A DNA stretch of 64,000 nucleotides from Nemertoderma westbladi (taxonomy: Eukaryota; Xenacoelomorpha; Nemertodermatida; Nemertodermatidae). Location: NCBI GenBank assembly GCA_032718475.1, contig JAUCBJ010008784.1, positions 19,530-83,529 of the forward strand. Reading direction: 5' to 3'. The position numbers were made by a program, and so were the translations under genes. The notes beneath the pieces were generated by a model. That model was not told the DNA's origin. It was given only the letters and a program-made list of their open reading frames with translations, and did not search any database. Numbering within the stretch: the stretch's first letter is position 1; each line of letters begins with the position of its first letter. Positions 1-10,035 of this stretch are shown in pieces.

Positions 1-25
1 TTATTATTTCACTGTTAATTTTTAG

Positions 26-3000
26 GCAAGGAGGTCGTGACGTTGTAGATTTATATGAGTCGAATCAATCAGATGCGGTCACTACTACATCTTCCCATAT
101 AAACCACAACCATTCATTGGATGCCACAATGGTAACGTGTCCTGTTACGGAGTGTATCAGACCCGGTTCCATTAACCGAATAACCTCCAGTGCTGGTGGA
201 TTCCCGTCTGTAGTGAAGGAACGTGTTTACGGGAGCGAATCAACCTGCCCTGGTAGCGGAAAAAAACTAAGTTTATTTGCGAGGAACTTCGACAAACATT
301 CCCTTAGCGATTTTGGTTTGATTAAAAGTTCAACCGAATTAAGGGCCGACGGTGTTGGTGGCGTTTATAGAGATAAAGTCCGACTGAGTTACAAATCTAC
401 TGAACTGGGAGATAGAACTGCTAGTGGTGGAGCATCACTGATGAGTGGGGCGGGTTTAGAACTACCGAAAGGTTCAGACATTTCGTTAGAATTAAATAAA
501 ATCCACCAAGAGAATGTTGAACTCATCGAGGAAATGGATCCAGAGGAAATATTGGAACATCAACGGATGCTGAAAAAGCGGCTGGATCCAAAGATTTTAG
601 AGTTTATATGGAGAAAGGGTCGAATAGGGATGGAGCAGAGAACAATGGGTGATACTGCTCCATCTGATACACAAACTGCTGCATCTGAGATACAAACGGC
701 TCCATCTGATACAGAAACTGCTCCATCTGATACACAGAGTGCTCCATCTGATATACAAACCGCTCCATCTGATACACAAACTGCTCCTACTGCTCCATCT
801 GAAACAGAAACTGCAGGATTTAGTACAAACAGGAGTTGGTTGAATATGGATGTTGTGGAATCAGATAAACTGGAATGGATGAAACCCGTGGCTATTCCCC
901 CTGGTTGTGTAGGTCGGAATAAACCTAGATTCGACTTCCAAGGTCTGTTATGCTCCATAGATACAGCCAATAATCGCTCTTCACATGATAACGTAGCCAA
1001 TCAAGGTCTGTGTCACCATGGGGATGACCCAATGTTACCCGGTTACACCCTGGACGAGTTAGTCTACCTGGCACGCAGCTCCATAGACAACCAACGTCGC
1101 TTTGCTCTTTCAACCATGGCCCAAGTCGTCTCGCATTTACACCGCTCCCAGTTCGACTCCGAGCTGTCGGAATCTTTACTCCAAGTTTTCCTCCACCCCG
1201 AGTTTATTTACTTAACACGGGTGAGTATAGACGACAAAGTCCCTGTGGTTCTCAATGCGGCTATCGCGTTGCTTCGCGGTTTAATATACGTGGAGGCCGA
1301 TGAAATATTCCTGGAAATAAATTACGTTAATTATTTGGGTCACGTGACCCCATCCTTTGTGACGTCAATGAATCTCCAAGACGACGAGGATTCCAGGAGC
1401 CCGGAGATGCGTACAATTGATTCCGATGTGGTAAAGGGGTTGCTAATGACTGGAATATTGAATCGATTCCGATATCTCCTGGAAGAATATCGATTAGACA
1501 CGATATCCGTTTTTAATCTGCTTGATATTCTCTGCGTTATATCCCGCCACGGGCTGGAATCGTCCGTGAGGGTTGTAGAATCCCCTCGATTGTTACAAAC
1601 AATCTACTCCAACTATCTACCTTCTACTTGGACCCCGATTTCTACCGCCATTAAGGATCTACAGGACCCCCGCGGTTACCCCGTTGCCAGGGTGATTAAG
1701 CTAACAGCTACGATTTGTTCCACCAGTGAGAATTTAAGTAGAATTCTAGTTAATAAACTCGGTTTAGAGAGCGTGATATCGCGTATAATATCAGTAGACC
1801 CTCGCAATTTGAACCTAAATATAACAGACGCTATTTCATTACGCCACGAGGTCATTCATCTGTGGTCTACATTGGCGACCTATAGAGTGTTAGACAACCT
1901 ACAGGAGGATTTAAACCCAATAATCTGCAGCAATCTCCAATCGTGTCTGCGACTGGATGTCTCTCAACAAATCAACCCTATTGACGCCGATTTTCTATCG
2001 AGTTTAATTAAACTCATCGATTTATTAACCAATTCGATTAACACCGATTCCATTAACCATCGCCATTTTTCCTTATCCAAATCCACATTCGCTATAATTC
2101 TGGCGTTGGCTAAACAACTCCTCTCGCAATGTTCGGAGATTAATTATAACTATCTTACAAATAGAGTTTTATCATCACTATTCAATTATCTCTCCTCGTA
2201 TTTCGTAACTTTTATTAACGTTGACGCGACGTATTTGACGTCGGTAATACAAGATTTCTCCATCTCGATATTAATTCCGTTCTCTCTCAGCAAATACGTT
2301 GCCAGTTTGTTTGACAACCTCCAAACTGTATCCTATGTGGGTCACAGCATTACATCGGAGTTCCTCTCGGCTAACAGTATTATGTATCTACATTGTGGAA
2401 CATTTCAGAACGCATTAAGCCCTTCCGGTTCTGTAATACCCGTTCTAGCTGCGTTGTTCCGTTTGATAAACGCAACACTCAGTAAACTACCCGACCTCGC
2501 TGATAAATACTCCTTCCTGATAAACAATCCATGTCTAACTAATTACATTGCGTCTGTTTCTAATAATATAAATGTCCCTTTGCAATCTCATTTTATTGTA
2601 AGAAATGAACTTCATTTTATCTATTGGATGAGTCAGTTCGCGATCTACACGCCATTATGCGGCCACGATTGGAAGTCGCTTCCATGGAAGTTGGTATTTC
2701 TCCTCTCCGCCGGCCAGGAATGGATTCTCCACGATATTTTCTCGAAATGTTTATTTTCACCGGAATTTCAACCAGATTCGGCCGCAACGAAACTCACAGA
2801 AAATTACAGAATTATTTCAGCAGAAAATCTCCGAAATATTCGAAATACTTATATAGCCTGTCTCCCTTGTACTCCCAAAACCATGGAGGTTTCCCGTTGT
2901 TACTATAGCAACCATGCACCCACCTCCTGCAGGATAAATAACTCGGGTAGATTGATGCCTTGCGATTGGCTGTACCTTCCTGTAGTCCGACTATACGAGG

Positions 3001-3650
3001 GCTCCTGCTCAAACTCCGCCCACATTCGGTCTGATTCACTGAGCCAGGAACATCTCGCAAATATCGACGACTGCCTCAAGATGGCGCTATACTTTCACCA
3101 AACAAACAAATCGGCTTTTGATTGGCTGTCCCCGACGGTTCACTTTACTCGACTTCTATGCGTATTCCTATTGGCTGATGACACGTTCCTTCATCCGCCA
3201 ATCAGAGAGAGTCTGAAGTCGTTGCTATGGCAGCTTAATCCTTATTGGTCTCTTTTGGAACTCGAGTCAGCCATACCGGGACTGGGATCCGCTTTTATCG
3301 ATTTTTATTCGAACTTTGTCGAACAATTTAAGTCCGTTTCGTACGGCGATCCGACCTTCTGTAACTTTGTATTAATACCAATGCGGAATCGATATTCACC
3401 CCGGTACAGACTACTTATGTGGACGGACCGCGAACTACTGCGCATTATGACGTCACTTCCGCGTCAGCAGTTATGCTTCGACGTGGAAGAGCTCGAGGAA
3501 GTTGTTGAACCGTCGCGCGAATCCGACCGTAAGATCGTGGATAGGATTATCCAACTGCAGCAGTCAGCCCTGCGCAACGGGTATCTAACGTCCACTGACT
3601 CCGTGCCCTACCTGGTAGCAGTAGCTAATATACAGCGCCAATCAAAGTAG
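26..3650 (+). CDS. RPAP1: RNA polymerase II-associated protein 1, last exon (5' part outside window)
   Basis: RPAP1 is a conserved factor linking RNA polymerase II to its assembly and import machinery and to Mediator. The reading frame is open from the window edge. A pyrimidine-rich tract ending TTTTTAG at 19-25 looks like an intron acceptor, so the exon should begin at 26, and the stop is TAG at 3648-3650. About 1,208 residues are visible. The RPAP1_N signature lies near 510-610 (IHQENVELIEEMDPEEIL). The central RPAP1 region follows: RFDFQG at about 925, the GLCHHGDD and YTLDELVYLARSSI stretch at about 1000-1090, and DVVKGLL and SRHGLESSVRVVESPRL at 1420-1600. The rest is helical-repeat sequence with PWKLVFLL and PCDWLYLPVVRLY motifs near the C terminus. 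The first exon or exons lie upstream. A short minisatellite interrupts the linker after RPAP1_N. Confident by family motifs. Confidence 0.93.
649..810 (+). repeat. 18-bp coding minisatellite in RPAP1
   Basis: About nine degenerate copies of an 18-bp unit (CTCCATCTGATACACAAA). It keeps the frame and encodes a Ser/Thr/Pro/Asp-rich low-complexity run of the type APSDTQT between the RPAP1_N signature and the central domain. Being a multiple of three it does not disturb the reading frame. It is probably a disordered linker. Confidence 0.85.
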
Positions 3651-5574
3651 AGAGAGACGTGAATGTATACCAAACAATTCTCCATAATATAAACTATAGT
3701 TAATATGGACGTGTAGTGCTGGTCCGAAAGTTGCAATGATTGAATATTATAAATCCATTTAATTAATTAATTTTTGAAAGAAAACCAACATTCATAATAT
3801 TGTTATTAAAGCCACCACGTCTATTTTTAGACGAAGTAGCAAATAGGTACCTATAAATATACGTGACAGATGTATATTTTGTCATATATTGTTTTATTTT
3901 TTTTACAAAAAAAATAAATTGTTTCGGTCATTTTCAAGCAAGCAAACAGTCAGCCGAGGCCGGAGGCGACCCGAAGGCTCCTATTTCAATAGCTGCTACC
4001 CGAGGGTAGGGGTGGGCGCAACTCCTATCCCAAATATTGACTTTATTTCTTTATATATGTTGTATTTCCTAGCCTTGCGGTTGCTAACCATTAATTATGA
4101 ATGATTTTCATACTGTAGAACCAATTATATTTATTATATTATTATCTATATATATATAAACTAGAAAGCCAGTGGCCCTTCGGGCCACGGCTTTCTAGTT
4201 CACAAGCCTATTCACCATTCCAAACATTAATTAATTAATTAATTAACTTAACAAAACTTCATATGATTGAGAGTGTCAAAGAATTGTTTGCCGCTCTCTC
4301 TCTCCAGTAGGGGGTGAGACAGGCAGCCGGTCAGGAGATATCTGACGCCTGTGAGGCCGATTGTGTCCAGTCATTCCACTGGCCTCTAGTGGCTGGACCT
4401 CCGCATTACTAATGTAATCCATAGTGGGGGTTGGGGGGTGCTTTTTTGCCGAGTCAGCTCTCGGGGCAAATACCACACCCTGGTTTGCCATTCCACAGGG
4501 TGGGTGTCGCAGTGGAGTCAGATATGAGGCCCATCACCCATATCTACTCTCGCGCACATGACCCACCATTGGCTGTGCAGCTCATCTGCTGGGTCATGCC
4601 CTGTACCCCTGCTGCCAGGTGCAAGTCGCAGTGAAGTGCACTCAGAGTGGACATGAGAACACTCTACTCCTGACCAGCCATTGGTAGATCACCATCTGCC
4701 TGGCCAGGCCATATACCCCTGCAGCCAAGTATATGGGTCCTTAATCCAGGACCAAGGGCGTCCTTATCCCAGAACGAAGGGCGTCCTAGTTACAGGACCA
4801 GATTTGCCCTAGTAAGAGGGTCTATGCAGCTACAGGTGGCACCTCCTTTATGCTGCATGGAGGTGGCAAGTTTTCTTGATCAATGACCTAGAATACCTGA
4901 CCTGACCTGACAGTGTATAGGGTTACAGTGTACTGTAATTCTCTTTGGTCTAAGCGTAACTATTCAGAATATGTTCATGATAAAAGTTTGCTTATAATAG
5001 CTGTTTCAGATTGCTACTACATTTCATATCCCAAGAGTTACAAATGGTGAACCAACTAGTACTGTATAACATGTTATATAACGTGTTATAGAGTCGTATA
5101 TAGTATAATGTCACGGCAATACGCACTTTCTGTATAATAATCCTATATATAAATTTCATACAATAAACAGCATTATTTAATAATTTCCCCATTATGATCA
5201 AGGAATTCAGTTTAGTAGGACTCGTAAGTCTTGAGAGGGAAATTCAAATTGAATCCTATTGCGCATAAGTCAGGAGATAAGTTAGGTCATATTACATGTA
5301 TTACGATATTACAGGTACCTGACCGGTAGTAAAATTAAGTAGGCCACGTACCGTTCGTAATGTCAGAACCCTGTTTGCCTGACAAGCTGACATCATGAGG
5401 CTCTAATCTAATAACGATGTGTGGCTACAGGTAAGTCACACGAATAGTCCTGTGTTCGAAGAGTAATCGCGATTCCATGACTCATACTCCGGTTCAGCGG
5501 TTGGCTTAATTAATCGCTCATTCCTTTTATAGGCTAATTTATAACCTCTAATAAACTTTTATGAAAGTACAGCG
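3651..5574. other. Intergenic stretch between RPAP1 and the helicase gene
   Basis: No gene is supported. The first 600 bases are AT-rich and include AATAAA-type sites (for example near 3910) that could serve RPAP1 polyadenylation. A strong hairpin lies at 4159-4200 and an AATT microsatellite near 4226. The segment about 4270-4900 is more GC-rich than its surroundings, with short internal echoes such as two AAGGGCGTCCT motifs near 4745 and 4777. It looks like a remnant of a dispersed element that I cannot classify. The last 600 bases are AT-rich with no recognisable feature. Confidence 0.6.
4159..4200. repeat. Near-perfect hairpin (19-bp arms)
   Basis: Inverted arms 4159-4178 and 4182-4200 pair completely except for one bulged A at 4171, around a three-base TTC loop. 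The stem is GC-rich near the loop (GTGGCCC / GGGCCAC). It stands next to a TATA-repeat tract. It may be a transposon-derived palindrome or an RNA-level structure in the RPAP1 3' flank. Function unknown. Confidence 0.8.
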
Positions 5575-7710
5575 ATGTTGAGGTATACCGCAGTGTTTCC
5601 AAGATTCCTACGTATTCGTGGATGCGAATACATCGCCCCCCGCAAGAGTTTCACAACCGCAACTCTAGTCGGAAACACGACGAGAGAATTCGTTAACCCA
5701 CCCGGCGATGCTGTTTGCAATACGCCAGATATGTTACAATTTTTTCACAAAACGAAGTTATTATTAGACATGGAACGAGTTGCTGAAATTGAACATCATA
5801 CTGCGCTATTAAGTCAATGTTCCTTGGAGCAGTTGGAACAAAGGGGTATTTGTTTATCAGAACTTGTAATGACGTCTTCGTTTATCGGTCTATTTGGAAG
5901 GAAAATAGTTACATTTGGGAGGACGGAATTCGCGTGGAATGATAACAGTGGTAATCTACCGCCACATTCAATCCGCCATGGTGATATTATAGGGGTCGGT
6001 ATATCTGGTGGCTCTATTGAAAGCCACATATCCACAGGGGTTGTGTACAGTAGATCACAAACTGAAATAACATTAGTGTTGGATGGAATATCAAATGATT
6101 TGGAAACTTATGATACTTGTTTTCAACTTGTAAAGATATCAAACGATGTTACTCATAAGAGATTAGTGGGGAGTGCCAATCATATGATCAATATATCAGA
6201 TGGCTCAGCCATAGTTCCTGGGTCTGAGCTGGCTAAGGTTTGCTTTGGAATTTTACAACCCTCAGCTTTTTCTCTGGACATTGATGATTATAATGAGATA
6301 AATTTCTGGAACGCATTGCTCAATAAAAGCCAGAAAGATGCAGTGGTATTTGCATTGAACCAAAAAGAGGCTTCCATTATTCATGGCCCGCCTGGGACTG
6401 GGAAAACTACTACGATTATTGAACTCATTCGTCAGGAAGTTGACAGGGGGAATAAAGTGTTAGCTTGTGCCCCGTCCAATGTTGCTGTTGACAATATTGC
6501 GGAGATGTTGAATGAATGCGGAGTTCGTATTATCCGCATGGGCCACCCTGCTAGGGTTTCTCCCGCTAACCTCGGCGTTTGCTTCGAGGCTATGGTCTCT
6601 CAAATTTCTGAATCATTTGTGTTTCAGGCGACGGAAGTCGAAAAAATGCTCCGTCGTAATTCGAGATTATTGTCAGGAGTAAAACTAAAACGTAAAAAAG
6701 CAACGAAACTGAAAAGTGAAAATGTTTTTTTGAGATCGTTAAAAAATAAAATAGATCAGCGCAATAAACATTTGGTTTACGAAACTTTATGCGACGCGGA
6801 TGTAGTTTTGGCGACTTTGTCTGGTTCTTCGCGCGAAGGTCCTCTGAAGGTCCTTCCAGATGATCACTTCGACGTTGTTGTTATAGATGAGTGCGCTCAG
6901 GCCTTAGAGGTTGGATGTTGGATCCCACTGAGTGGGACAACACGCTGCGTGTTAGCAGGGGACCATCAGCAACTAGCCCCAACTATAATGAGTGCGGACG
7001 CCCGTAGTCAGGGCCTCGGTACCACGTTGATGCAGAGGCTATTGGAGATGCACCCGAATATTAGCAGGATGTTAACCACTCAGTATCGGATGAATGAGTT
7101 GATTATGAAGTGGCCTTCACACAAATTCTATGATAACAAGTTAGAAGCCCACAGGAGTGTGGGATCGCATTTATTGTCTCACATCCCAGGTGTTATCGAT
7201 ACAGCAGACACACGAACACCTTTACTTCTCATAGACACTACGGGATGTGGTACACAGGAAATACAATGCAGTGAGACACTTTCTTTCGGCAATCCGGGAG
7301 AAATTAATTTAGTAGCTAGTCATGTGGAATCTCTTGTACAAGCTAATGTTAATCCTAATGATATCGCTATAATAACTCCCTATAATCTACAGGTTTCTAT
7401 GCTAACGAGTAAACTTGCAGACAAGTTTCCTGAGTTGGATATTCAAACAGTTGATGGTTTCCAAGGTCGTGAGAAGGAGGTAGTGATACTGTCCCTGGTT
7501 CGTTGCAACAGCGATGGAGCGGTTGGGTTTGAACGGCGTATTAACGTTTCTATAACCCGAGCTCGCAGACATTTATCTCTTATATGCGATACAAGTACGG
7601 TATCCAACTGCGCCATACTTAAATCATTGGTTGATTATATGCTGGATAATGCGGATGTTAGAATTGCCTCTAATGTTCACCAGGATGTTCCACTCAGTGC
7701 TGTTGATTAG
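5575..7710 (+). CDS. IGHMBP2: Superfamily 1 (UPF1-like) helicase, SMUBP-2/IGHMBP2-like
   Basis: Predicted ATP-dependent 5'-3' DNA/RNA helicase of 711 residues in a single exon. All SF1B motifs are visible: Walker A GPPGTGKTT (about residue 270), motif Ia CAPSNVAVDN (about 302), Walker B as DECAQ (about 440), motif III GDHQQLAPT (about 464), QYRMN (about 503), motif V TVDGFQGREKE (about 625) and motif VI VSITRARRHL (about 660). The DECAQ/GDHQQLAPT combination and the N-terminal beta-barrel region match the IGHMBP2/SMUBP-2 branch better than UPF1 or SETX. It lacks the R3H domain and AN1 zinc finger of vertebrate IGHMBP2. The first 30 residues are Arg-rich without acidic residues until Glu18, so a mitochondrial presequence is possible but unproven. 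The ATG at 5575 is the first in frame. Orthology is less certain than the helicase call. Confidence 0.85.
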   Translation: MLRYTAVFPRFLRIRGCEYIAPRKSFTTATLVGNTTREFVNPPGDAVCNTPDMLQFFHKTKLLLDMERVAEIEHHTALLSQCSLEQLEQRGICLSELVMTSSFIGLFGRKIVTFGRTEFAWNDNSGNLPPHSIRHGDIIGVGISGGSIESHISTGVVYSRSQTEITLVLDGISNDLETYDTCFQLVKISNDVTHKRLVGSANHMINISDGSAIVPGSELAKVCFGILQPSAFSLDIDDYNEINFWNALLNKSQKDAVVFALNQKEASIIHGPPGTGKTTTIIELIRQEVDRGNKVLACAPSNVAVDNIAEMLNECGVRIIRMGHPARVSPANLGVCFEAMVSQISESFVFQATEVEKMLRRNSRLLSGVKLKRKKATKLKSENVFLRSLKNKIDQRNKHLVYETLCDADVVLATLSGSSREGPLKVLPDDHFDVVVIDECAQALEVGCWIPLSGTTRCVLAGDHQQLAPTIMSADARSQGLGTTLMQRLLEMHPNISRMLTTQYRMNELIMKWPSHKFYDNKLEAHRSVGSHLLSHIPGVIDTADTRTPLLLIDTTGCGTQEIQCSETLSFGNPGEINLVASHVESLVQANVNPNDIAIITPYNLQVSMLTSKLADKFPELDIQTVDGFQGREKEVVILSLVRCNSDGAVGFERRINVSITRARRHLSLICDTSTVSNCAILKSLVDYMLDNADVRIASNVHQDVPLSAVD

Positions 7711-8733
7711 TATTATTAATTTTTTATTTTTATATCTGGGCCAATATAAACTGCCAGAAAACAGAACGTTATTAATAGTAATTAACATTTTACTGATCCA
7801 GGTGATTTTTGTTTGGTTTGTTACACGAACGAGAATAGTGAGTACAGATAACAGAACACTAAAGTACTTTGCAACAAGTACATATGTAGTTTTATTCCAA
7901 AGTTTTAGCAAAAATGGAAGATGAAAATCTGTATATGAAACTTTTGTCTAGAAAAAGTATTATATTTGTGGTGCTATTTCTTTCTGGTTTAAATTTAGAT
8001 TATAGGATCGAACGAAATAAAAAATGGAAACATTTTTTACAAGAATAAAAAAAAATATTAAAGGTTGTGCGTTAATAAATTGTCAGTAATAAATATTAAT
8101 TTATTGAACGGTTGCTTGATAATCGCTTGGATATTGAAGTTTTACAACACATTTTAATATCAATTACATTATTGGTATAGTATCGGGAGGCAGTTCTATT
8201 GAGTCAGTATAGATTATATGTATATCTATATGTATCATAAGGCAATCAATAACAAATGTTACAGGTACCGTTGTGTATAACAAGCACTTTAAGTGAAGAT
8301 TCACAATGAAAAATTATAAATATATGATATATATTATGTAATTAACAACAGCATATTATATTGCATTACTTACTTTCGTACTCGGTGAAAATACGAAACA
8401 ACTTGAGAAGCATAAATCAAAGACAATGCGAGAAACTGAAACCATTTTGTTACGAGAAACTGTCGGAACAATATATAATAAGAAACTTTTGTGAACATAT
8501 TTATTAGAAAAAGCACAGAATTGGGTGCGGTGAAAAGGGAACAGCCGCAAAAACAGTTAGTTGGATGTAAATCTCAACGCAGAATTAATATATTCTTTAG
8601 ACTTTAAGGAACCTATTTAGTTCTTCTTTAGTTAGTATTTTATTAATAACTTAACTTAAGGATGTTGTTCCCAGTACTGTCTGTGTTTTTAGACCCACCC
8701 GACCCGTTTGTGTATCCAAGCAACCCGTGTACA
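7711..8733. other. AT-rich intergenic stretch between convergent genes
   Basis: Lies between the convergent 3' ends of the helicase gene and PSMD13. It contains AATAAA-like sites on both strands (for example near 8016 and 8045) but no open frame or repeat I can support. Both polyadenylation regions must lie here. Confidence 0.6.
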
Positions 8734-9471
8734 CTACCCTAGGACCCCTTGTCCTGCCTGTTTGTGCAGCAGGTCTACCAAGGTCTCCACCGAGGTCTTC
8801 CACTCCCCAACCCGCGCACTCATCTCCCCAATCTGTTCCCTGCTCAGCACTCTCGGCTGCACCCACGAGATGTAAACCTTCCCGTCTACCTGATCGATAG
8901 ACCCCTTAACTAAACCGAGAGACAGCGCGCGCATAACCAGTATCTCTACGTGGTCTTCGGCGACCTGGCAGACAGCGGAGATCTCGGAGAAAGTGAGAAC
9001 GCGATGGTTAGCGGGGCGAGTGAAGGACAGCTCTACGAGGGCCATCAGACGAATCTTCTGGGTTAGAAACACAGAGGATTTCTCTAGATCGATCTGTTTC
9101 GATAAAGAGGAATGAAGTTCGTTGAATCGTCGAATGTTCCCCGAGTTAAACGCGAAGAGAAGATCAACGAGCCACTGGTTCTCCGTTGCGACGAGCGACT
9201 CGAGGATCGGATGCGCTAAGAGTTCCCCGAAGTTGTAGATGCCCCGGGCGAGGAGGGCCGCGAGTCCCACGTGGAACGCGCGTTCCTTGCGTTCCTCTGT
9301 TCCGATCTCGGCGAGGTCCTTGCAGCCCAGGTACCGCAGCGAGTCGGTGTAGAACCCCGCGTGGTCCCCCGTCATCTTCGAGTAGGTGCTGCTCGTATCG
9401 TAGAAGTGCGCGTGGATCGGTGTCAGTCCATCCTCGTTGTCTAGGATACTTCGCGCCTCCGCAATGTGTTC
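8734..9471 (-). CDS. PSMD13: 26S proteasome non-ATPase subunit 13 (Rpn9), exon 2
   Basis: C-terminal two thirds of Rpn9, a PCI-domain subunit of the 19S lid in which it supports lid assembly. The exon starts at 9471, right after an acceptor (rc CCCACTTAG). It runs through the motif YLGC, an RGIYNFGELLAHPILESL stretch, FAFNSGNIRRF and the winged-helix end of the PCI domain (FTRPANHRVLTFSEI, ALSLGLVKGSID, WVQPRVL), to a TAG at 8734-8736. Joined in phase 0 to exon 1 (15121-15525) it gives 380 residues, close to the usual 376. GC content and codon use are distinctly higher than in the surrounding DNA, as expected for a well-expressed gene. Confidence 0.95.
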   Translation of the reverse strand, partial: EHIAEARSILDNEDGLTPIHAHFYDTSSTYSKMTGDHAGFYTDSLRYLGCKDLAEIGTEERKERAFHVGLAALLARGIYNFGELLAHPILESLVATENQWLVDLLFAFNSGNIRRFNELHSSLSKQIDLEKSSVFLTQKIRLMALVELSFTRPANHRVLTFSEISAVCQVAEDHVEILVMRALSLGLVKGSIDQVDGKVYISWVQPRVLSREQIGEMSARVGEWKTSVETLVDLLHKQAGQGVLG

Positions 9472-10035
9472 CTAAGTGGGATTATATAATAATTATTAAA
9501 TTGTTTTAATTACACAATTATTTTAAAAGACAGTCATATTTCCATACCTGACATATTTTTATTTATTTATTATGTAACGGATATGAAAGACTTTTGGTGT
9601 CTATACTGATATACAAATAATATGACAACGCCATATCGTTCCCTGAACTTTTATATAAAACCAAACAATCAGTAATTTAAGCCTAAGGTACGCTGGTATG
9701 CTGCTGATGTAGCATAATAATAAAATAATAGGAAGACTAATCAAAATATATAAAATATGATTGGGCTCTTCCTATCAAACTGTACTATGATATTAATAAT
9801 AATATCATAACAGCTTAACAATGGTAAACCCAATCGAATAAATCTATATTTTAAAATTACCAGACAGCCAGCTGCCCAGATTGGTCAGTTGGACATAGTT
9901 AATTCTAATTGAGAAGTACATCTATTATTATTCTTAAAATTTTTGTACATAAACAGCCAGTGGAATCCGGACCAAAATTAATTTTTTCATTTATTCATAT
10001 AAATATCATATAAAGGGCGTTCAGAACAGAACAGC
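9472..10035 (-). other. 3' part of the PSMD13 intron
   Basis: AT-rich intronic DNA between the array and exon 2, ending in the acceptor at 9472-9480. I see no coding signal, RNA gene or clear transposon. Confidence 0.7.

Noticed and set aside
560-1113. Minus-strand open frames opposite RPAP1 (560-1000, 925-1113)
   Set aside because: Shadows of the coding strand and its 18-bp minisatellite.
7624-7924. Opposing open frames at the 3' end of the helicase gene
   Set aside because: AT-rich overlap with the helicase end and flank, with no recognisable protein.
8651-8866. Minus-strand open frame overlapping the PSMD13 end in another frame
   Set aside because: Overlaps the true C-terminal coding frame and shows no conservation features.
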